NCBI GenBank assembly: GCA_003254905.1
Contig: QANU01084588.1
Location: 103,497 to 167,496, forward strand
Direction: 5' to 3'
From: Nissolia schottii
Lineage: Eukaryota > Streptophyta > Magnoliopsida > Fabales > Fabaceae
DNA length: 64,000 nucleotides
Part shown: in pieces, positions 21,420 through 31,440 of the stretch
Numbering within the stretch: the first letter of the stretch is position 1
Layout of the letters: each line of letters begins with the position of its first letter
Made by a program: the position numbers and the translations under genes
The notes under the pieces: generated by a model
Database searches by the model: none
Told to the model about the DNA's origin: nothing
Seen by the model: only the letters and a program-made list of their open reading frames with translations

Positions 21420-23385
21420 TTTAGGTGCACTCAAAAAAGTCTATCAATTAGAGTTTTTTTATTGTATTACCCTGCTATAGAAACATATTACCGAAATACC
21501 CTCATCTGAAAACTTATTACAGGACTCCACGGTTTGGCTGACGTGGCACGGGGGGTTGGGATTTGCCAATCGCGCCGGCGAATTGCGTACGAAATAATTT
21601 TAATTTTTTTTTTAATTTGTTTAATTAAAATGTAAGTAAATATTCATATATGTGTTATGTTAGCACATAGTGGATGGAGAATTCAATACATGCGAAAATC
21701 ATGGATTCTTAGGTGAGCTACAAAAATCCAAAAAATTTTGCAAAAAGACCATGATACTATTTATCGTGTCCAAATGGCTTGGACTCATGCGCGCGAGCCC
21801 AACTCCTTTCTCAACTCTTTTTACCAATACAACAATTACTAAATGTATATAAATACTTAAAATGTTTGTGATCTAACCAATGTGAGACTAGAATATTTTA
21901 TACTAATATATGCCCTTTTACAACATGATAAAGAGGACTAAAGCTGAAGGCAGAATCTCAACCAGCTGTATTTGAAAAAATAGAAAGGTAAATTCCTATA
22001 TGTAAGGGACTGAATGCAAAATAATAGTGGCAATTAACAAAAAGGAATAGTTAGTAGCATGCCATGTAGTATATTAAGTCCAAAATAGGATGATCTAAGA
22101 CTTCAAGAGATGCATTTGAATCAAATGCAGACAGAAAAACCTGCACGGGGATCAGAAGTGTGATTAAGAACAAAGCTTAAAAATGTTTATTAGAGCATAA
22201 AAATATATAAATAAAGAACAATGATAAAGTTAGATGTTACCATGAGGCATCTTATCAGAAAACAAACAGATGGTTGTGACAAATTCGACCTGCAATAGAA
22301 AACCCATGTTACGTCAATACAACTATTACTAAAATAAATATTGTTTTTAATTCAGCATTGTTCAACATTTGGAACACAACAAGGAGATAATAAGATTTAA
22401 GACATTATTTCCACTACTATCCAATTGTAGAAATTTAGGACTTTATTTGTTGTAATTACACCTTTTGCACTATAAAAGACTAAATATAATAACTGATCAA
22501 TGCAAAGAAGAGACTTTGGCATGCCTGTTGCCAAATTCTCTGCCTTTGGCTAGTAGAAGAGACAACAAAAGTGGACAATGGTTTGCTATCCAGGTCATTA
22601 TTATACATGCTGCACCGCCATATAATGGGGAACCTGAATCAATTCTTACCAATAGCTTTTTTACCTAAAACTAGAGACAAAAAAGCAGTTTGACTAATAT
22701 GATAATTTTAAGGCATGGCATACAGTAAAGACAACATGAGATGCACAAAAGGCATAGTTAAGGGCTTTTTCATCTATAAATTCTAAAACAGATTTTTTAT
22801 GATCTAAAAAAGATCGTTATTAACTATACATTCATAGAGAAGTGTGGAAGAATGTGATAATGTTGTAAAAGGGCACATATTAGTATAAAATATTCTAGTC
22901 CCACATTGGTTAGATTACAAACATTTTAAGTGTTTATATACATTTAGTAATTGTTGTATTGGTAAAAAGAGTTGAGAAAAGAGTTAGGCTCGCACGCATG
23001 AGTCCAAACCATTTGGGCTCTTCGAAGTGCAAATCGATGGATTCTCCCCGCGCACGATAAATAGTGTCCCGGTCTTTTTGCAAAATTATTTTTTGAATTT
23101 TTGTAACTTACCTAGGAACCCATGATTTTCGCATGTATTAAATTCTCCGTCCACCATGTGCTAACATAACACATATATGAATATTTACTTACATTTTAAT
23201 TAAACAAATTAAAAAAAAATTAAAATCGCCAGCGCGGTTGGCGAATCCCAACCTCCCGTGCCACGTCAGCTAAACCGTGATAGTCCTATAATAAGTTTTC
23301 AGACGAGAGTAGACGAGAGTATTTCGGTAATGTATTTCTATGGCAGGGATAATTCAGTAAAAAACTCCATCTCTAAGCACCTAAA
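21420..23385. mobile_element. Long-inverted-repeat element (Mutator-like candidate) with exon-like interior
   Basis: Arms at about 21420-21925 and 22865-23385 are inverted copies of each other, colinear over about 450-500 bases with scattered mismatches. They share 'gctgacgtggcacggg', 'cacatatatgaatatttact', 'cttttttaccaatacaa'-type and 'ccaatgtgagactagaatat'-type blocks. The loop of about 940 bases is unlike the arms. Very long TIRs around unrelated DNA are the hallmark of Mutator-like elements, including Pack-MULEs. No transposase frame and no convincing 9-bp duplication seen; the outer limits are uncertain by tens of bases. Confidence 0.65.
22051..22289 (-). pseudogene. Exon-like segments inside the inverted-repeat element (possible captured gene fragment)
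   Basis: On the minus strand, 22241-22289 is bounded by TTGCAG| and |GTAACA, and 22140 downwards is preceded by CCGTGCAG|. Joined by that splice pattern, the frame stays open from 22288 to a TAA at 22051-22053, for about 45 codons (SNLSQPSVCFLIRCLM then VFLSAFDSNASLEVLDHPIL). This looks like two internal exons of a host gene. The family is not recognised. Chance is possible because the segments are short. Confidence 0.35.
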
Positions 23386-24233
23386 GTTGTTGACACTATT
23401 GAAACAGAGCACCTAAAGATCATACAATAAACTTGTGTTAGTGCCAAAATCTCTCAATAAAAAGGCTAGGACTTATTTCTCCCTATATTTTGAATTAATT
23501 TTAAAGCCTAATTTTACTGAAGAAAAAAAAAACCTCTTCTTTTTTAAAAAAATGAAATATAGTCCATATCTTTCTTTTAACATTGTACATAATAAAATCT
23601 TAAATTAGATTGAGAGTATCAGAATGTTGTATTCTTCCTGAGAAAGAATTTTAAAAATGTCGTCTCTCTGAACAACCTTAAGCCCTTTTATTTATTTATT
23701 TTTCCCTCCTCCAATTCATTTGTAATTTCTCCCAAGTGCTAGCCACCATGTCTTCCTTAATGGAGAAATTCTTATTTATTCAGTCTCAGACAACTATTCC
23801 AGTTGAAATATAACATGTTGAACTAAAAAATGAAATACCATATAAGTTGTTGAACTAAAAATGAATATTGTAGGACTGCCACCAATTCAGCACCAGAAAG
23901 CTAGTTATTCACCAAAAAATAAAAATCAGAAAAGTAATGATGGCCGTGAACTGGCGATAGATAAAAACAAAGCTGTGGAGGTTCAAAGACCTGCGTTTTA
24001 CATGACTAAATTACATCGCTTCCTAGCATATTCAAAAAAATATATCCAGAATCCTTACAGAATTGAACTTAAAACTTGTGGGCAGACCACAACATCCCAA
24101 CCTAGATCACATTCATCCATGTCTATTTGCTCACCTGCTCCTTCCCCTCTTTTCTCTCCGTCTCCGATCTAAATGGCCTTGGTTTTATGCCGCCTCAACA
24201 AATTAATGACTGCCATATTCCTTCCAATCATAT
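23386..24233. other. Intergenic and 3' region of the plastid-protein gene
   Basis: Near 23378-23420 the word gcacctaaag occurs twice. An open frame at 23861-24172 on the plus strand has no recognisable product. No further feature supported. Confidence 0.4.
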
Positions 24234-24971
24234 TCACCTCTTTGATTTCTTTGGATCTTGATTTTTGTTACTGCAAAATTTGACATCATTACATATAAAC
24301 ACCACTAATTAGTTAGAATCCAAAAGAGGGAACATAAACATGAAAGATCACAAAATCATGATAAATGGAACTCATACTCTGACAAACAGAATGTCATATT
24401 GTCAACTACATAAGAACTAACACACCAACCAATTTTACATGAACAGACCAGGAGTTTGACAAACAGTGATTTGGCTAATTCAGATACTATAATGTCTCCT
24501 GCAGTATATAGTTGATCCCACTCTTTTCATTTATGTGCATAAACTTCAAAGAATGTTTTAACGACGTGGAAAACAGACGAAATTTAGATTGAGCGCTTTT
24601 CCCTGAAACCAAAGCTGGAAGCGTGTGTATACACATTCAAAATATCAAAAAGAACTTTTACTCAACTCAGGTCAAGCATCCCCTTGACCCATTCCCAACC
24701 AGACATTTGCCAATTCAGCAGTTGAGGCATTCAATAGTAGAACTAATAAAGATCAAGTCTGCATCATAACATTACATTTGTTTTCTTCAACAGATACTCT
24801 TCTCATCAAAAAGTGACATTTTAATCTTAATAAAATTCTTTTATAAATTAAAAGGGAAAAGAAAACTACTATAAGTAAGATGCACAAAGGGAGATTGGGA
24901 AGTCCATTTATCAAAACAGAGAGAAACCAAACCATACATATACCAAGGCAATAAGAAGAAGGAAGGAACAC

Positions 24972-25005
<34 letters not shown>

Positions 25006-25690
25006 TATACCTAGGGTTGGAGCCAGAGGGAGAGGGTGTCTTGGAGCCTCCAGAGGCAACCTCGTCCATGCTTTGTCCTTTTCGCCTGTACCGGCCACCG
25101 GAGGCCACAAATCCAGGGCAGGGTCTGTAAGCCTTAATAGGCCACCAGCCAAATCCCGGTACAGTTGCAATCCCACCTTGAATCCTTCCTTCACCGTTGC
25201 ATCCTTTCTCTATTTCTTCTCTTCCACATGCCTTACATCCGCTATCAATTGTCAAATACAAACAAGAGGATGCAATTAGAGTCACCAACTAGAACAGTAC
25301 ACACCTGAAAATAATCTACACGCTACAGATTGGACTATCTGTAACTATCTTAGATGCAAAAGACAAGTTCAAATATGCTATGATAAACTTTTGAAACAGC
25401 AAGAACTACGGTTAAACCGAGTTTGTAGAGTTACTATTAAACTAAGTTGATGGTGCATACCTCTGTGTGGTGGAGTATTGTGATTGATCAGGAAGAGGAA
25501 GCTCATCTTGGGAAGAAGGATCCTCCTCTTCTATAACAGGAGATGAAGTTGAGGAATGAGTGCAAAGAGAAACAAATAACTTCAAAGAAGAAGGGTAAGA
25601 GAGAGTTGGGCTGCATGAGTTATTGTGCTTGTATAATCTGGCCTGAGGAGGAGGAAGGGGAGTGGGAACAGAGAAAAGAGATATAGTCAT
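24234..25690 (-). CDS. Small conserved plant protein, probably plastid-targeted, with CxxC motif
   Basis: Three exons on the minus strand: 25461-25690, 25011-25241 and 24234-24270. Phases match at both joins and give 165 residues. Residues 1-75 are Ser/Pro/Leu-rich with few acids until an EEEDPSSQDE stretch, like a chloroplast transit peptide and linker. The conserved core begins SGCKACGREEIEKGCNGEG, then GFGWWPIKAYRPCPGF and ASGGRYRRKGQSMDEV. The last exon encodes only about 12 residues (NKNQDPKKSKR). CKAC plus further Cys residues suggest metal or redox chemistry (inference). I do not recognise a named family. Intron 2 begins GTATATGTGTG and runs into a long GT repeat at the donor, so splice-site spacing may vary between alleles. 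Confidence 0.75.
24976..25006. repeat. (CA)n microsatellite at an intron donor
   Basis: An almost pure CA run (TG on the coding strand) starting about four bases into intron 2 of the plastid-protein gene. Confidence 0.9.
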
Positions 25691-26603
25691 TCTCTCTCCC
25701 CACTCTCCTCTATCTCGATCTCAAGGTTATGGATAACGTGCACCACTCTTTTTGACTAAACACTCCAAAGCAATATTTTTTTTCTTCTATCAAATGTGTT
25801 TGAGGTAGCCAGGCCATTTCACAAGTCGCTACTCACCACTAAAAAATAACCTAGAAATCTTATTATTATCATCAGCACTCAGCAGCAACTCATGCTTTGT
25901 CTCCTGTCTGGTTTAATAATCATTTCTCAACTGAAAAACTTTAAATCAACATTTCCAACATAATTCCTATGGTTAATTTCCTTTGATCGAGATTTTTTTT
26001 TCTCACGTTTTCAAATTATACATGATTACAATTTTTGTCCTTTAATTTCTTTATCAAAATTTTATCTTAGCCTTGTTAGACGTTTAAGTGAAAGCAAATA
26101 CTTCTTCCAAGACCACCATTTCAAAATCGCTAATAATCATGCTTTACAATCAAATCATTTCGTTAGCAAAAGATTCTGAGTTCAACTAAAAGAAAAGAGA
26201 AAAAACAAAATGCACACTACTACTACTAGTAGGATGCACAGCAAAAACTGCGGAGAATGCTTGTGCATTTGCTCCCGTGACTGCTCACTCAGCCTTGGTT
26301 CACACGTCTTGCCCTGAAAAGATTAGATGCCAGATAACGCCCTCAATGACATCACAGGCATTCCTTTCCACCCATCTTTAGCGTTTACTTTAACCCAATT
26401 ACTCTACTTATAACTTTTTCTGGCGCCATTGCCACTTCCTGTCTTATATACAGTATGAAAATGAAAACTCAGATTGAAAACTGAAAAAAGAAAGGGATCT
26501 TCCAAAAGAAATCACGGAAATTTCAAGCATCTTGCTTCTGCAAATAAAACCACCTTTGGGTGACCAGTATCAGACATAATAATGTATCATCTTCCCTCAC
26601 TAT
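25691..26603. other. Promoter of the plastid-protein gene and 3' UTR of SKIP8
   Basis: Between the ATG at 25690 and the SKIP8 stop at 26604 both genes point the same way (minus strand). The stretch should hold the end of SKIP8 and the promoter of the next gene. No extra gene seen. Confidence 0.45.
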
Positions 26604-29232
26604 CTATCCATGCACAATATGTGGCTCCACCACACCATTCATCACAGAACTGTGATGATGAACCATGTACCACCGTCCGTTATGGAACTCAAAGACATTG
26701 GTCACGTTGAATGGTCCTGTATCCATGTCAACGTATGTTTTCATAGTAACCCAAGCCATGTCTGCCAAGACTCGAGCACGTACATCCCGAACCTGAAAGT
26801 TCAATCCTTGATCCCAGTTGAACACAATTTGCCAACTCTGCATCACCGCATTATACCTGTAGCATGGATAATTGTGTCACTAAACATATATTTATTTGGT
26901 GGATGCAGAAGTTGTATCAAACAAAAACGTAATGCATATATAATTTCACTATAGCTAATATCAACTATATATCAAATTCGTTATGGAATAAATAGGATCA
27001 CTTTTCAAGAAGAAGAATACACATTCTATCATAAACTCCTCAAACTGCTTATATCTCAGGTGTATAAAGCTCCAAAGTAATCCAAAACCAGTTTTATGGG
27101 CCAGATACTAGTATCCTAGAGGGTTCAGTCAAAACATCCAAGCAAAAGAACACTAATGGACTACCATATTGCTACATTGCTTGATGAAATGGGACCTAGG
27201 TCAACTATAAGCATTCAAGAACTTTTGCCAATTTGACACACGAGACCTCACATACAACCTTCAATTATCGCACCATATCATGCAAGTTACACTAGAAACC
27301 AACATGAACATCAGAACATGTGCAAAAATAAGAGAAAGATATACTAACTGTGCAACGGATATAATAGATATAGTAAATCAGACTACCTAGTTAAGAAACA
27401 AAAAATTATACCCTGAAAAGAGTTCTCCTGAGGCATGAATGCACTTCACGTAATCTGCATTTAGCCAAAAACGACTCATTGCTGGAATAGACTTATCTCT
27501 TACAATGTTGAAGAATTCTGTATTAATATTCACAATTGCTCTTGTTGCAGCATAGTAAGCCTTCCACCCATTAGTTGGAGTAATACTATCTTGTTCCAAT
27601 GTGAAGTCCTAAAAAGAGAATTTCAATAACGTTATAACTGAAGAAGCCCTTTTTTTTTACTAAATGAAAGTAATCACACACAATCTCAGTTTGAGGGTAC
27701 AAATTAGAGGATCCATTCCCTGGTATTTATATAGTTCAAGTCAATTTTCTTTATCATCCTACATAATCACTTCCCCTGTATTATTTCATAATTCTATTCC
27801 TCCCACACTTTAAAATTTGTAGGTGTAGATGATGGAAGAGAATAAACAGGACATATTTGGATGTTTGAAGAGGTCTAGTGAGATAAAGGAGTGACACATT
27901 ACACAACAGACAGATCCCCTTTTTTCTCCACCTAAACCCCAATGTTTTAAGGGTTAACACTTATTTAGCCACCGAAGGAGATAGGAGGCACGTTGAACCG
28001 GAAATCCACTTTGCCTCCTCAATCCTCATAAAATGTTTTGCCTGCAACAACCACTAATTTATTCCTGTTCCTTAATACTTGCATGCAGAAAAACCGAAAA
28101 CATATATTTCCATAATCAATTGTTCCAGACAGAAGTTGCCCGCTGTTTTTCATTTTACTAAGACCAATGGTGGCATTGTGAAAACAGCCAAATCTCAAGT
28201 GGTGAAAGAACTAATAAACTAGACACCTGAATTGACATTATGGTTAAGGAAAACAAAAAACAAAAAACTTCAAATTTATTTCCATAAACAATTGTTTCAA
28301 ACAGAAGCGATGACAACGAAGAAGCTGGTAACCGTTTTTTTCCACTTTTTCTAAGGCATGGTGGCATTGTGAAAACAGCCAAATCTCAAACGGTGAAAGA
28401 AAACTAATAAACTATACATGCGAATCTTCGAAATAAATGCCACCAATTTTTTCTCGTGTGCTCCTTGCAAATGATTTTTACTTGTGCACACGGAGAACAC
28501 ACAAAATGATTGAAGAGGAGCTTAATAAACCCAATGGAATTTCAACAGTGCTATTATACCTAGCCTACAAAGAAGATATGAAAAAACACAGAAAAAGGGA
28601 AAATGCTAATACGCACGAGTACCTTGGGTTCTAAACTTCTACTTCTACATCCTAACCTAACAAAACTTTTCAATTCAGAAATTAAAAGCATAGATAAATA
28701 CATAATAAACAAATAAACAGAATAATGAACAATGACAGAGAATTGAATTCACCTTGTGATAGAGGGCCTTCCAGGCATTATCATCATTGGCAGCCTTTCG
28801 CATCAAAGAATTCGTCATCGAGAGACGGCACAGACTCGGGTAATCCAAGTAGCTGAGCGCATGCGTCGTAATCTCCGGAACCAATTCCTCCATCATCGAC
28901 GAACCCGTGCGACGCTCGGCCAGCACCACCGGGACCACAGGAGCCGGAGCCGGAGCCGGTGCAGGAGCGGGGGACTCAAGCATTTCGGCAGCGCCGCCGT
29001 TCAAGTAGGGCACGGAAGTGGCGGGGGAAGAATCGGAGCCCGAAACGGCACCGTTGCAGGAACAGGCACAATCGCAGCGCTTCTTGGAAGGAAAAGGCGC
29101 GAATTTCCTGAGGGAAGAAGGGAGGGAGGATGATCTGAGGAGGGAGAAGATGGCAAAGAAGCAACAGAGAGCGGTTACCGTGACGGCGATGAGGAATGGC
29201 TCCGAGAGGGTAGTGACAGAGGAAATCTCCAT
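26604..29232 (-). CDS. SKIP8: F-box protein SKIP8-like (F-box plus SnoaL/NTF2-like domain)
   Basis: Three exons on the minus strand: 28753-29232, 27412-27608 and 26604-26856, giving 309 residues. Residues 12-33 are a hydrophobic segment (FLIAVTVTALCCFFAIFSLL), a likely membrane anchor or signal. A Cys-rich bit (KKRCDCACSCN) and an Ala-Pro run (APAPAPAPAP) follow. Residues ~115-160 form the F-box (ELVPEITTHALSYLDYPSLC). The C-terminal half is an NTF2/SnoaL-like domain (GWKAYYAATRAIVNIN ... SRFWLNADYVKCIHASGEL ... NGRWYMVHHHSSVM). Arabidopsis SKIP8 binds an SKP1-like protein and should act as an SCF ubiquitin-ligase substrate receptor; the substrate is unknown. Both splice joins keep the conserved domain in frame. 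Confidence 0.94.
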
Positions 29233-29279
29233 TCATAAGACATCAAAACTTGGCATTCCCAAAACGACGACAACATCAA

Positions 29280-29401
29280 AAACCCTAATTCAAAAATTGA
29301 AGAATGCGAGTGTGCGTAATCCTCTCTCCCTCTCTCTCTCTCTCACATCGCAATTGCTAGGGTTAGTGAATGAGTTTTTTAATTTTGGTCCCAAACCCTA
29401 A
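29280..29401 (-). promoter_or_regulatory. Telo-box motifs upstream of SKIP8
   Basis: AAACCCTAA occurs at 29280-29288 and 29393-29401, with a related tagggttag near 29358-29366, just upstream of the SKIP8 ATG. Telo-boxes are common in promoters and leaders of plant genes active in growing tissue. A CT run (29324-29343) and a hexanucleotide GAGGCT repeat (29563-29590) also lie here. Confidence 0.5.
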
Positions 29402-29619
29402 CAGTAATAACTCTTAGTTGTTATGTTTTTTGGGGGATTGAAGAGAAAGGAAAGAAAACTGGGTTTCGTTTGGATTTTGAAAAGTTGAAAGGGAAGTGAA
29501 GTAACCCAGAGGCGCGACGAGAGTGTGGGGTGGTGGGTGAGTGGAACCAACCACTACTCTCTGAGGCTGAGGCTGAGGCTGAGGCTGAGCCTACTTCTGC
29601 TGCCTTTCTGGGTCAAATA

Positions 29620-30390
29620 CCAAGGAGGAGCATTGCTAATTCCTTTTTCAGCTCTCATACCATCTTTATTTGGATTTAATGGTGATATATTGCCTATTTG
29701 TCTTGTCATAAAAAATTGTTTGATTTTTTAAATGGAGTTTACATTGTCTGATTTTTATTTTTTAATATTATCTTTCAATCAAATTTTGCCCCAAAAAAAA
29801 ATACTTAATTATCTTTTTGATTATTTAAAAGATCGTACAAATGATAATAGTCTATACCTATTAATAAAGAGATTAAAAAATATTTAATTTCTATTTTAAA
29901 ATAGTGTAAAATTTTTATATTATTAACCCAATATTAAAATAGATTCAAGTAATAGACAATTATTTATAGAAATATTAAAATAAAAATGTGGACAATTATT
30001 TAATAATGGATGGGTAAAATAATAATAGTAATAGTAATTTTTTTTAATTTTCTTTTCCCATGAAAAGCAATCATATTCTAGTACAACAAGAGACTTAAAT
30101 ATGAGTGATTTTCCTTACTAAAATTTGAATGATGGTTGGACATGTTGTGGTGAACTAATCTTCTCACCATTAAATTACACCTTAATTAATAAAGAATTTT
30201 GTTAATAAATGTCTTTAAGTCATTTTTTAAAAAAAATAAATAATAAATTTATTTAAAAAAGTGAATTTTATACATTTTTAATAATATTCAATACTTTAAA
30301 AACTTAAATTTTCCATTAATAAATAATACTTGAGCTATGTTAAATAGCTCAACCGTTTTTCATGCCAATACTTGATAAAAGGAATCAACG
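29620..30390. other. Intergenic, AT-rich
   Basis: No gene or clear element ends seen between the SKIP8 promoter and the SINE. Confidence 0.5.
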
Positions 30391-30568
30391 GGGGTTGGTC
30401 CGAGTGGTAAGCAGCTTGATATCGCTTAAGTAGGTCTCGAGTTCGAGACCTTGTATACGCAGTTTCCTTGTTGGGAGACTTACCCACCACAGCTAAGTGC
30501 GCAATCCAGGTCGACCTAGATTACTCAAGGCGAAGCCTTAGAATTGGGTGGACAAACCAAAAAAAATA
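30391..30568 (+). mobile_element. tRNA-derived SINE
   Basis: The head carries an A-box-like stretch (ggttggtccgagtggtaag) and, about 35 bases later, a B-box-like stretch (gagttcgagacc), the internal Pol III promoter of a tRNA-type gene. The body runs through 'gggagacttacccaccac' and 'caggtcgacctagatta' and ends in an A-rich tail (accaaaaaaaataaa). The length of ~178 bases and the architecture are those of plant SINEs. No clear target duplication found. Confidence 0.85.
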
Positions 30569-30794
30569 AATTGAATGGAGACCTTTCGTTGTTTGAATAA
30601 ATTTAAATGCTTTTTTTATTAAAAGGTTTCCACATTTTGAAAACATGTTTTCACAATATTTTGCCTAATTTGAATTTTAGGTATGATTCATCAAGATTTT
30701 TGTAGCGTAAACATGTAAAATAGTAGGGTTTCATGTTTTAAAACAAGTTTTTGATAACTGATAATGTAAAACTCATGAGAGGGTGAAAAAATTA

Positions 30795-31440
30795 GGTGAT
30801 TTTTCACATACCTCGTGTGATAAATATCTCATCCTATTAAAGTTGTCCATTTTCACTCATTTTTAGAATAAAATTGGTCGAATTTATTATCATTTTATGA
30901 TCTAATATGATGTATTGATGTATTATATGACTTAATGTGATAAATTAATATTTTCAATACAATATTTATAGAAAGGTGCATCGTAAGCTTAAATAGTTCA
31001 CAAATCTCTAAACCCCTTACAAGTTGACTATTTCAATAATTTGACTAATGAAAAATTTAGGGTTAATTAAGTTTTTAGTCCCTGTAATATGAAAAAGTTT
31101 GACTTTAGTCCCTCATTACAAGTTTTAGTCCCTGTAAAATGTGAAAATTTGATTTTGGTCCCTGTGGACGGTTGGTGATGGACGGTGATGACGTGCAGTT
31201 AACCGGTCATCAAGGACCATTTCTACATCATCGTCCATCACCAATCGTCCACAGGGACCAAAATCAAATTTTCACATTTTACAAGGACTAAAACTTGTCA
31301 TGAGGGACTAAAACCAAACTTTTTCATATTACAGGGACTAAAAACTTAATTAACCAAAAAATTTATTATGATTATATAAAACACGAAATAATGACAAAAC
31401 TTGATGAATTTAGTTCTAAAAACCAAAAAAACAGAAAATT
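30795..31440. mobile_element. MITE, copy 2 of the three-copy family, split by a younger MITE and truncated on the right
   Basis: The left end (GGTGATTTTTCACATACC) and the interior ('tgatctaatatgatgtattgatg', 'gtgcatcgtaagctta', 'ttgactaatgaaaaattta', 'cttgatgaatttagtt') match the copies at 1218-1629 and 43852-44246. The interior is interrupted at 31060-31356 by a second MITE. The right terminal repeat is not recognisable beyond about 31440. Confidence 0.75.
31060..31356. mobile_element. Fold-back MITE with 9-bp target duplication, inserted in another MITE
   Basis: Begins GGGTTAATTAAGTTTTTAGT and ends with the inverted ACTAAAAACTTAATTAACC. The two halves pair along nearly their whole ~145-base length, with 'gtccctgtaatatgaaaaag', 'tgtgaaaatttgattttgg' and 'gtgatggacg' blocks mirrored. 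Target duplication aaaaattta at 31051-31059 and 31357-31365. A 9-bp duplication and G-start ends fit Mutator-like MITEs. The near-perfect hairpin suggests a young copy. Confidence 0.9.

Noticed and set aside
24753-25194. Two minus-strand frames with CVCVCVC runs
   Set aside because: They are translated CA repeat and intron of the plastid-protein gene; only the exon part at 25011-25241 is used.
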